This document shows positions 1 to 10,758 of a DNA stretch of 64,000 nt, piece after piece (position 1 is the stretch's first letter; every line of letters begins with the position of its first letter). The translations under genes were made by a program, and so were the position numbers. Source of the DNA: Siniperca chuatsi. Its lineage: Eukaryota; Chordata; Actinopteri; Centrarchiformes; Sinipercidae. The DNA lies in assembly GCF_020085105.1 (NCBI RefSeq), contig NC_058047.1, positions 14,427,001 to 14,491,000 on the forward strand, written 5' to 3'. The notes beneath the pieces were generated by a model. It did not search any database, was not told the DNA's origin, and saw only the letters and a program-made list of their open reading frames with translations.

Positions 1-1043
1 CTCGCTCTTCCTCTCCTTGCTCCTCAGACCCAGCTGGGTGTGAGAGCCCAGTGTCCACAGTTAGGTCTGCATCGTTTCTGTTGGTGTTGTGGCTGGCCTG
101 GGTGTGCTTGATCCTCTTTGTGGTGCTGGAGAAGTTCTGCCTCTCTGAGCCAAAGTAGTAAAAAGCTACAACAGCAAGTGCAGCAGCCAGGAGAAGCACA
201 AACTGATAGGACCTGAAAGTACTGATCCTACCCATGATTCTGGCTACCAGTCTTAGGATGCCCATATCTCCCTGTTGGTGTCATGAGAATGGGGGTGTAC
301 ATGGGAAAACATTCACCATTTTGTGTCCTTCCAGTTCATAGTTATTTTTTATAAGTTGCCAACATTTTCCTGTAAGAGAAAGAATGCTCATTTTAGTCCT
401 TCTGGCATGTTACCTATACACCGACTTTAAAATAATTACAAGTATTTATTCAGTCACTGAATTTTAGCAAAAAAAGATTTAGTGTTGAAAACATTCCTTG
501 TATTTTTTGTTAAACTGAAAAGAAAACTTCAAAACATCCTTTTTAAATGCTCCCCATACCAAACGGTTTGACATCCACAGCTTTATTACAATCCAAACTT
601 CACTTTGAATAATTTCCTGTACTGGCCAACTCAGGTATAAACAAAACAGCCAATTTAATTGATATCATTTCAGCTGTGGGTAATCACCGCTTCTTCTCTC
701 TTCCTACTATTACACTATCCCAATACATGCTTTTTTAACTAAGCAGTTTAAAGATGGAAATGGGGTGCTCCTTTTATGGTTGTTGTTTTTTATTCTATTC
801 TAGTCATATTTTACATATTGTTTTTTAAGCATTGCCAATTACACTTTTGCCTCTCTATATATCATACATAATACTGGTTTCCCAGAGCTCTGCGGGCAGT
901 GTTTTCATACATTTCGCGCCAGTGTTGCCCCGTACACACTGACGCCTACAAAGCTAAACTCCTGTTGTTACCATGCACATGCAAAAAATATAATTCACCT
1001 TAACAGAAAAAAGGGCAGAAGTGCATCTACTTGCCTGTCTCAT
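1..1043 (-). CDS. N-terminal part of an unrecognised type II membrane protein gene (partial, runs off left edge)
   Basis: A minus-strand open frame covers 271 down to 1 and leaves the window without a stop. From the ATG at 265-263 it reads MGILRLVARIMG, a short basic stretch, a hydrophobic segment of about 17 residues (FVLLLAAALAVVAFYYF), then a polar, Ser/Thr/Asn-rich stem with NxS/T sites. This is the layout of a single-pass type II signal-anchor protein such as a Golgi enzyme. Genomic sequence just upstream has an in-frame TGA, but that part looks intronic: an acceptor (CCAACAG/GG) at 273-272 can be joined to an upstream exon ending at 1035, giving an in-frame start at 1043-1041 (M-R-Q-G-D-M-G-I-L). 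That junction would use a GC donor (CAG/GCAAGT). Exons would be 1043-1035 and 271-1. Reading frame and membrane segment are seen; the splice model is inferred; the family is unknown. It does not resemble the LRRC40 N-terminus. Confidence 0.6.
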
Positions 1044-1900
1044 GTCGCTGATCTCTGCAGTTCCATCCTGACAGCTTGTTCGGGGATTATACCGTCCTGA
1101 GTTACTGGATCCTCACGTTTTCGAAGCAATACAACATTAGCTAACGTTACACCGACATTTAACGACACCGTTTACGTTCATGGGAAGCCATACAATCAAA
1201 ATATCTGCAGTAACAAACACTACAGCAACCTGTTGACATGCCAACTGGCAACGAGGATGCTAAGTTAGCAAGTAACGACTTAGCGCCTAGATGTGGGTCG
1301 TTGAGTTGCCCTCTAACGCTGTTTGTTTAACCCGAGCACAAAGCCAAGCACGGTTTGATTGTCTAAAATTACCGATGTATCTTTTCCATACATCTGTCGT
1401 TTTTAAACTATTACGGTGTTTGCATGGCTTTGTGATTTCGAAAGGAAAAACGGCACAAAAAAAGACCTTTTGGAGAAAGCACTAGCTAGCAGCCTAGCAA
1501 CAAAATACTGTGACACAACCTTAACCACACCCACTTTGGGTACAGCCGTATTCCGAGCCATGCTGCCTTCAGGTACAGTTGGACAAAATGTCAGTTGTGA
1601 TTTTGACATATGAAAGACTCAGAAATTATGAGACTTGGCTGTAAAGGAATTTAATGTTCATTTATTAATTTCTTTATTTTTAATTAACGATATTTCCCCC
1701 CCCGTTTGTGTTCATTTAAGATTCTACAGTTTGAATCACACTTTTAAATCGTGTCTGATAGATTCTACTCAGTATTTAGAATTACCAAAAACTTCATTTT
1801 GTATCCCAAACATTGTCTGAAAATAAATAGCTGTTCAGGTTGTTTCTTCTAACTGTTATAGTTAAAAACAGAAAAAACAATAACATAAACAATTGATCAT
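1044..1900. promoter_or_regulatory. 5' flank of the left-edge gene; no gene seen
   Basis: This stretch lies upstream of the inferred first exon of the minus-strand gene at 1043. It is richer in CpG than its surroundings near 1080-1290 and probably holds that gene's promoter and 5' UTR. Small open frames on both strands (for example near 1291-1613) have no recognisable product. No TATA box or exact start site can be fixed from sequence. Confidence 0.3.
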
Positions 1901-1924
1901 ATACTGCACATGATGCAGTATCAT

Positions 1925-2772
1925 AGGTGGAAGTCAACTAAGTACATTTACTCAAATATTATACTTTATTTGACAGCTATAGTTATAGTATTTTACTAGA
2001 GCTAGACCGATAAACAGGCCGATATATCAGCCGATACTAGCTTATTGAAAATATATCAGTATTGGTGTATATGTCTGCCGCTAAGTAACAAGAAATTGCA
2101 GTAACGTTGTTCCCATAGACTGTAAAAAACAATAAATAATTCTTGGCTATTTATGCGCCATCCAGGCGAAAATTAGCGTGTCTACCCGGGTGTCATGTTT
2201 CTATCACTGCCAATCGGAGCTGGAGCCGATAAATAGCCGTGACTACTGCAAAGTAATTTGACCCGGGAATGAATGCTGATTGTACCCTTTCCCACTGAAG
2301 ACAAAAGCCAGATGTTAGTGGGGGGTTTTGTCCAACGTGAAAGGGGCTAAAGTCACGATTCATAGAAAATCTAAGGGATTTGTATCAAAATTGTTTTTAA
2401 TGTTATGTGTTTATGCAAAAAAAAAAAATAATCTGCTGACATTTCGTTATTGGATGTTTTAAACTCACAAATATTGACATCAGTATCAGCCTAAAAAAAA
2501 ACAATATCAGTCAGGTTATAGATTTTACATATAAAACACAATATTATCTTTCGGGGGTGCCTGACTGTGTGGCAGCCCCATCACTCTAACACCTCTCCCC
2601 AACAACTGCATGTCTGTGAGTGTGTAAATAACAATGGAGTGAAAAAAAGTGTCATTTCCCCCAAGGGGATTAATAAACTGGTTATTCTTCTCCTAAGATA
2701 TGATGCTAAGAGTATTTGTAAATGGGGATATTACTACTTTTACTTCGCTAAAGGATCTCATTACTTCTTTTC
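1925..2772. mobile_element. Teleost MITE of the 'GTGGAAAGTAACTAAGTACATTTACTC' class, interrupted
   Basis: The left end at 1925 carries GGTGGAAGTCAACTAAGTAC followed by ATTTACTC. The right end near 2725-2772 carries ACTACTTTTACTTCGC, AAGGATCTCATTACTTC and TCTCCACTT, the complementary-type end of the same family. Two related copies lie at 42422-43358 and 43386-43919 in this window. The internal block ATTTTACATATAAAACACA follows directly after an inserted hAT-like element at 1997-2520. A LINE-tail-like segment (CCAAGGGGATTAATAAA) lies near 2662. Confidence 0.55.
1997..2520. mobile_element. Non-autonomous hAT-like MITE nested in an older MITE
   Basis: The left end reads TAGAGCTAGACCGATA and the reverse complement of the right end reads TATAACCTGACTGATA, so the terminal inverted repeats are imperfect. 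The flanking 8-mers are TATTTTAC (1989-1996) and GATTTTAC (2521-2528), a 7/8 match with the length expected of hAT target-site duplications. The interior includes repeated ATATCAGCCGATA-type blocks and no long open frame. It interrupts the element at 1925-2772. Confidence 0.6.
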
Positions 2773-2829
2773 TCTTCTCCACTTGAATGGGACAATGCGT
2801 GTTTGCTGGGGTAAAATTCATAAGTACGA

Positions 2830-3085
2830 GCTTACAAACTGCACGTGAAAGCAGCATCGTTGCCTCACGACATTTTCGGCAGCGGCATTGTTGCGCTCTG
2901 CTCGCGGCCGTCGTGTGCTTGTCCGCAGCAAACGTTAAACACCGTTTATCTACAGGAAAGATGCTAGCTTTTGCATTCGCCTGATGTTGTTTTCCTCGTA
3001 AACGATACCTAGCTCGACTTTTTTTGTTTTAAATTCAGGCACGTTGCTAGCATAAAGCGAGCTAGCTTGATTAGCTCTCGCGAAC
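2830..3085 (+). promoter_or_regulatory. srsf11: srsf11 promoter and 5' UTR region
   Basis: A GC- and CpG-richer patch (about 2850-2960, with GCTCGCGGCCGTCG) precedes the srsf11 start codon, with no TATA box evident. TCTCGCGA occurs at 3076-3083, two bases before the ATG; the same 8-mer is present, on the minus strand, near the ankrd13c promoter. TCTCGCGA is a known core element of TATA-less vertebrate promoters. The exact start site is not visible. Confidence 0.45.
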
Positions 3086-6000
3086 ATGAATTCCAACACG
3101 CACGTCATTCAGGTGACAAATGTCTCCCCGAGCACAACATCCGAACAAATGAGGACTCTGTTTGGATTCCTCGGAAACATAGAAGAGCTCAAACTGTTTC
3201 CACCTGAGTGAGTATCCTGAACTATTAACCTAATAGGTAAAACGTTGTCTTACCTAGCTTACGCGGCTCACGCTAGGCTCCTCTTGAGGCCTGTAGGGTC
3301 GAGTAGGCCTCACTGCACAACATGCGAATGCTAGTGTTTGCCCGCGCCTTAAGTGAATGCAGCAGCAGTCAGTCCCCCCTAACGTTACCGCATGACCAAC
3401 ATATATTGATATTTTTTCCTTTTCTCGTGTGTTTACGTGAGTGATTTAGCACAGATTAAAATTCCCTCTTTTTTCATAGACGCCGGGATGTAATTCAAGT
3501 TTCCGAAACAGTTAATCGACTAATCGTTTGACAGAACATTAATCGGTTAAACTTTGGTAATCTGCTAATTGACTCCGTTAAAAAGAATAAATACTAGGTC
3601 TTCAACTAAAGATTGTTTATCGTCTGTTAATCTGTCAATAATTTTTGACGAATTGTTTGGCCCATCACAAGCTCCAAGGTGAGGTCTTTGAATTACTTGT
3701 TTTGTCTGACAAACCGTCAAAACCCCAAAGATTTAAGTTCACAATGATAGAAAACACAAATAAAGCAGGAAACCCTCACGTTTGAGTAATTGAAAATTAT
3801 GTAACCTTAAGCACATAATTTTTCATTTGATAAATTACTGTTACACGATTATAATTGCTTATCAAAATTGATGCCAACTTGTCAGTTACTTGACTAATTG
3901 TTTCAGCTCTGTAAAACATTAAACATTAGCCTGTTTAAGCATCTTTGCCCTTTTCTGTTTCACATGACTGTAAATTGAAAAATTTGTGCATTTTCTCTTA
4001 TCCCCAACATTTTACAGACCTAAACAATTAACTGAGTAATTGGAAAAGTAATTGTCAGACAAATCAAGAATATCAAACACTTGCAGTCCTGGATATAAGG
4101 GCTACAGCATTTTCTTAATGTGTAAATGCTAATTTAAACAAAGTGGGGAAAACAAATTATCTTAACGTTAATATTGTTTTGTCAGTGACTTCCTGTTTGC
4201 AATCCCTTGGGTTCCCTATATCCACTTAGGATGCTTATGAGCTACTGCAATACATACTTTACAGTATTTCAACATTGACCATAATAGGAAATAATTTTTC
4301 TCTGCTTTGTATTTTCCTCTATCGATTTACACCTGGCTTCTCGGCAGGTAGGACATGTCAAGGACTGTGACAACAACATAGTAACAATTTAAACATAATT
4401 TCACTTACAAGGCAACCAGTGGGGAAAAAGATAAAGGTTCACAGCATCAGTGATCTTGTTTCTCAACAGATTGTCGATGAAGAGTTGTGCTAACACTGCA
4501 ACACTCTATAAATTAATATTTCTAAGATACCTTGTTGGTCTAAGCAGAGGATGTAGAGATCAGTGAGTGGACAAGTATGTATAGCCCACAATCCATTATT
4601 AACTTAGTTGTCCCTGAGGACACACAACTCATTCAAGTCAGTTTGAAGAAGGTATGTTGGGTCTCCTTGTTTGTATTCTTTGCGCAACATATCTGTATCT
4701 TTTTCCAGTGACTCTCCCTTGCCTGTGACTTCACGTGTGTGTTTTGTAAAGTTCCTTGAGTCTGAGTCGGTGGGAGTTTCCCAACACCTGACGAACACCG
4801 TCTTCGTGGACAGAGCCTTGATCGTGGTCCCTTTTGCTGAAGGTGGGTGTCTGTTTAATTCCTGTCTCACTCACATGGCTATCTCTGAACAAACATCACA
4901 ATGTGTAGGTTGTTTTAATAGAATTACAAACACTACCTGACCAAGCAAAATTAGCTATGCTTTTCAGTGCTTGGCATTTCTACGTATGTAAAAGGGAAAT
5001 GTACATTTGTGTCCATGTCTCACAATCTAGCTGTAAACTTCTCTCTCTGTTATTTGTGTTGTGGTTTTCATAGTGGACAAGTCATTTGCAGAGAGCCCCT
5101 TCCTTGCTGGCTGAAAGTGGTCCTCTGCTGCCATCAGGAGATTAGAAAAAATAATGGCACCAGGCTCGCAAGCCCCCTTCTCTCTCTTGTTCAGCAGTAA
5201 AATATTAACTCTTTATTTTTTTTCTCTCTGTTAAAGGCATCGTTTCTTTAAAAAATAAATGCCACACAACTCTAAAGCAAAATGAGGGGGTGGGGGAGAG
5301 GGTGCAGGGCAATCTCAATTCTTCACATGTTCAAAGGATTTGAATATTTTTTTAATTTTTTAAATAAAATGTATGTCGAATAGTAGGCATGCACCAAACT
5401 AGGGATGCCCCGAGCAGATGTGCTGGATCGGTATAGAGGCCGATCAGGACATTTTCTAATTAATTGGTATCGACTTCAATCTTGAACAACTTCTGATCCT
5501 CTGTTTATATTTTAACCTTTTGCCCGCTGGGTATGCCAGTTGCCAAAATGTCCCATTGTGCTTGAACCAATAAACATCAACAATGAGAGCAACATCAACG
5601 CTGACAGCATGCATCAGTGAGAAACGCCACTTTAGGTTTTTTGTTTTTGTTTTTTAAAACTATTGCTTTTCCTCTATCAGCAACATTTTGCAGGTGTTAT
5701 ACACCTCTAAAAGATCTGCAATTGAAAACTGCATTTAAACTTGGGTATACTGTGTAATTTATGTTACGTAGCATACATGTAGTTGATTTCCTGCCACAAC
5801 AGATCCACACTGACACTCCTTTGTCCATTGATATTATGTGCAACACTGTAGGAAACCAACCCTGCACATACACACTGGTGTTTTCAGTTACTGGCTGATT
5901 AGACCTAATTTTAGGTTTTCAAGTTGTTTGCTTAGGTCACCAAACTCCAGGTGTAAGTAACCCCGCCCTAACAGATGCAACAAAACTTAGCACTAGGGTG

Positions 6001-9000
6001 AGGGACATGTCAATCAAGCACAGTCTTACAGGTCCACACAGTCCCGAGGAGAGGTCTAATCAGCCAAATAACTTTGCACTACAAAGGAAAATGTAAATAC
6101 TGGATCGGGACTTGGTATTGGCTGAATCCTAATATTAAATGGCTCAGATCGGGGGGGGCGGGAGATAATGTTCGGGACATCCCTACACCAAGCACAAAGC
6201 ATGCAGGATAGATTAACTAATCAGCTGTGCATGCTAGAATAGATTTTGAAGGTGTGTGCCATCATCTACAGTTACTTTCAGCAGATGTGGTGTAAGTTAA
6301 TTAGCGCATAATTTGGTTATTAATAATGATAAGCACACAAACTGCCTTTGGCATTTACTTGCTTCATGTGCCAAAGCCTTGTATTATTTTACACTGTGCA
6401 TCTGTATTTCCAAATTTTCACTAACACACAAGAGATAGAAGTAATTTTAAGCCTCTGCTTGATGTTGCAGTAAAAATGCTTTTTTATTGACCCTCTCCAC
6501 ACATGACTCTGAAAGAGTTGAGTGACTCTCACGTTTAACAGTGGTGTTTCTTTTGTTGTTGTGTTTTACAGTTCTTTTTCCTGGTTCAGCCAGCCCTATA
6601 TACCAGGCCCTGCTGAAAATGCCACCAACAGTTTTGTCTTCTGCAGCCTTATCCTGTTTCTCAAGTGTCCTTTCTGTTGTGTGTGCGTGTGTGTGTGTGC
6701 GTGTGTGTATGTCTCTCTCTCTCTCTCTCTCCCCTTTTTTTTTTACAATGTCAAATGTCAGATTAAAAAATAGCCTGTTTTCAGATTGCACAACCATGGA
6801 TGATCATCCCCATAAGATTTTCCCTTTGATTTTACTGTTTGGTTTTTCTTCAGCTTTGGGCACTTTTTTCATGATTTTATCACAGCTTTTGCTGGCAGTA
6901 GCCCATAACTGTTTAGTGCCGTTTGTTTGACATTGTTTAGTGTTTTTTTTTTTTTTTTTTTTTTTAGTGACATACTGTTGGCTAATACCTAGCAGTACTG
7001 TAGCTTGTTAGCAGTACTTTATCTGGTTGCCAAGTAAGTTTTGTTGTGGTGGAATTGTACAAAGTAACCACCAACAAAAGCCCAGAAAAGGTAATATGAC
7101 TGAACCTTTTCTGTTGTTGTAATGGTAAGTGATGTTGAAATGTACCCTTGTGTCTACACCCAAATCATGAACTTTGTTCTCTGTATCTCAATGTTTTTGT
7201 GTGCTTTATAGCGAAGCAGCCGGCGCGAGTCGCTTGTTCATAAAACATCTAATGAAAGTTGAGAGCACATCCCACGGGACAACTGGCTGTGCTTGCTTAC
7301 GTTTGGTTCATGACTTAAAAAACAAGTACAGGTGATAAAATCTTGGCAGTGTTGACCACAGTGTGTTATTGTGACTTTTAAATTCATAGCTGCTAATCCT
7401 ACAATCATACTTTCACAAAAAAAATCAGGGATCAAGATTTACAGACAAGACAAAAAGTGGATTTTTTTTATTATTTTTTTATTTTTTTACTACAGAGTAG
7501 TTAGACTGAGGTGGCTTGTCTGCAAGTCTTGTCTGAGTGTTTATCGATGTCTTTCTTGGAGCACGTACTGAAATGTTGTTGTTCTTCTCCAGGAGTCATT
7601 CCTGATGAATCTAAAGCTATGTCGCTGCTGGCTCCAGCCAATGCCGTGGCAGGAATGATGCCTGGGGGAGGCCTTCTTCCAACACCCAATCCTCTGGCAA
7701 CAGTGAGTATTGACATTAAGTTTGAAAACTTATATTGTGATCATGATCTTTGCAAGTGCAAATTTTGGGTTTCTCTTTTTCTATTGCTATATGAGTCTCT
7801 TTGATCTTAAACATAACTAATTGTAAGTCAAATTATAGTTTATGTAAATAAAAAATAATAATTTTAAATGTCCACTTGCATTACTCCAATTTTCCAAAAC
7901 ATGCCATATGTTATTAGATTCCTACCCACCAGGCAGCACTGTGAATATCGGCCTTATTTGTAAGAGCCTGTAAACTCTTGGTGGCGTGTTCCAACACCCA
8001 AAGTTTAAGAATTGCATTTGATTTATTATTATGAGTTGAAGAATGGAAAGGGAACTAGATGCAGAAGGAAATTGAGAAAAATCCAGTTATTTATATTGTT
8101 TTTGTGTAAAAATCAACAGGAATGCAACCAGGGTTTTTCCTGGCTCAGAATGGGCCTTTGGGGGTCCGTGTACAGTTAGGGCTGGGCCATATGGCTTATA
8201 AATAATCTCTATTTTTAGGCTAATATGCCTCGATATACGATATATCTCGATAAATGAAATTGGGACTTTTTATTTTTATTTCTCACCTAGCTACTGGAAA
8301 TACTTTGGTTTAGGCGAGGGGTGCAATAAAACGGCTTTTATTTTCTGAGAAATCACAGGAAGTCCTTTATTCAATCTAATTTTATTTATATAGCGCCAAT
8401 TCATAACAGAAGTTATCTCATTGTGCGTTTCCTATAGAGCAGGTCTAGACCGTACTCTTGATAATATTAATTACAGAGACCTAACAAATCCCACCATGAG
8501 CAAGCATTTGGCGACAGTGGCAAGAAAAAACTTCCTATCCATTTAGCGCTAGCTTGACAGCGGAGCGTTCAGGCCCAGTCAAAACAATGCAGTTGTAGCA
8601 TGTGCGCTAAAATATAGCGACTCTGGATGAGAGAGGAGGTGACTGCTGGAAGTCCTATTTAAGTTAATGTTCTGCTTGTTAAACAGTTGTTTAATCAAAA
8701 ATGTATCAAATACATTTGGAGATAATTAGAATTGCTTTTTTTTTTTTCTTAATTTTTTCTCTCAAATCTTATCATTTTGGCGCTGGCTAAAACCTCTTTG
8801 GGGGGGTGCCAAAAATATCCCTATGCAGGAAAACCCCTGGTAACATGCAGAGAGGGTGGTTTAGTGGTTATTTAGTAACACTGATGTAAATAGGCACAAT
8901 AATTTGGAACACACTGCAGATAATTAAGACATGATGCTGGATGCTAAATAAAATGTTTGGTGGCTAGTGCTGTTAATTAGCTCTGCAGAGTATCTTGAGT

Positions 9001-10727
9001 GTTTGTGTTCGTTATTTCAGATGGGAGGGACACCATTTGGAGGTCTTGGAGCTCCCAACATGGAGCAAATGGCTGCCATGGGAATGTCGGGACCTAACAT
9101 GAACCCCCAGGTGAGCACTTGATCCATCACATTCATAGTTGCAGCATGATTTGTTGGGTCTCTGTAAATATTATAAAGAGTACAGTCTAGACCTGCTCTA
9201 TAAGAAAAGTGCAATGTAATAACTTCTGTTATGAATTGGTGCTATATAAATAAAATTGAATTGAATGTTACAACAAACCTTTCTCGTGTTTAAAATCCTC
9301 CTCGTGTCTTTTTCAGGCTCTTTCTGCAGACTTCCTGAAGCTCATGCAGTCCATGGACCCCAAGTAAGAAACTGTACACACTCTCATCCAGGATATGCAA
9401 AACATTCTTTTGAGAAAGATCTAAATAATTGATGGCACTTGCAGGTTGAATCCATTAGCGGCCGGACTGAACCTGAATCCAGGGCTGAAGAATGACGCCT
9501 CCAATAAGGAGATTGAAGAGGCCATGAAGAGAGTCAGAGAGGCCCAGTCTCTAATTTCTGCAGCCATTGAACCAGGAAGTGAGTGCTCTGTTTCCTCATG
9601 TCCCCTTTGCAGAATACTCTTAGCAGGACTGTGTCAATGCCTCTTTAGGATTCTGAACTTTAATGTAGACTGCTTGTTTTATTTAGCAGTTTATAGTACA
9701 TTATAGCGAGTGAAAACGCTAATGTACTGTTTAAATAAAACATTGTGCTGGAATTTAGTTCGGCTGTGGAATATTTGTTCCATTTTGTGAGCAAAAGGTC
9801 TCTGCTACCTGGTAGGTACTTAATTTGATCTGTTTTTTTTTTTTTTTTTTTTTTTGCAGATAAGAAAGATGACAAGCGCAAACATTCCCGCTCCCGTTCG
9901 CGCTCACGGCGCAGGCGCTCCAGATCTCGCTCAAGACACAGGTAAAGATACCTGCATGATGCATTCTGTCCCTGGACTGGCAATATCAGATGTGAACGAG
10001 ATAATGGGCTGTGGTGTCTACACATAAGACATGAACAGCATATTTCATTTCTGGCAATAATATGTTGTTTTAAATGTGCCGCTTCTTAATTTTGGCAGAC
10101 GTTCGAAGAGCAGGTCTCGGCGGAGGTCCCATTCCAGGAGTAGGAGGAGGTCCAAGAGTCCACGGAGGAGGAGGTCCCACTCCCGGGAGAGAAACCGCCG
10201 CAGTAGATCTAGGTCAGTATCTCCACTACAGGACCAAAATAGCTACCATTCGTTATATTGAAATGACCACGTGTTGACCACTGCTGCAGAAATGTAGCCG
10301 TAGTTGTAATCTTGATTTCATTATTGTTTTTTTTTTTATTTTTTATTGTTAAACCTGGTACTTTCTGAATACACAATACTTTGCAAAAACTTGCAAGAGT
10401 TGCCAGTACATCCAGTTTTGTACCGTTGGCACTGAACAGCTCCACTTTAGAGACTAAAGCAAAGTCTGCTGTTTCCTGCAATGTGCTGCAGTTTGCTAAA
10501 GTTGCTGACCTTGCTCGTGTCTTCATCAGGGACAGGAGAAAGGAGGAAAAGTCTAAGAAAAGGTCAAAGACTCCCCCCAAGAGCTACAGCAGTGCGAGGC
10601 GGTCACGGAGCATTAGTCGGTAAGTGGTCAGAGCACAGTGTTCTAGTGAAATACAGGCACACATGCCAGTCACAACAAGTGTACTTCCTTTCAATTAATG
10701 TGATGCTCTGCTATATTCACAACAACA

Positions 10728-10758
<31 letters not shown>

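Noticed and set aside
1..265. Possible LRRC40 N-terminus, expected beside SRSF11
   Set aside because: The translated fragment is a signal-anchor membrane protein with no leucine-rich repeat and does not match the LRRC40 N-terminus.
6447..6930. Open frames of 116-129 codons in srsf11 intron 2
   Set aside because: They run through GT/CT microsatellites and have no similarity to SRSF11 or any family I know.
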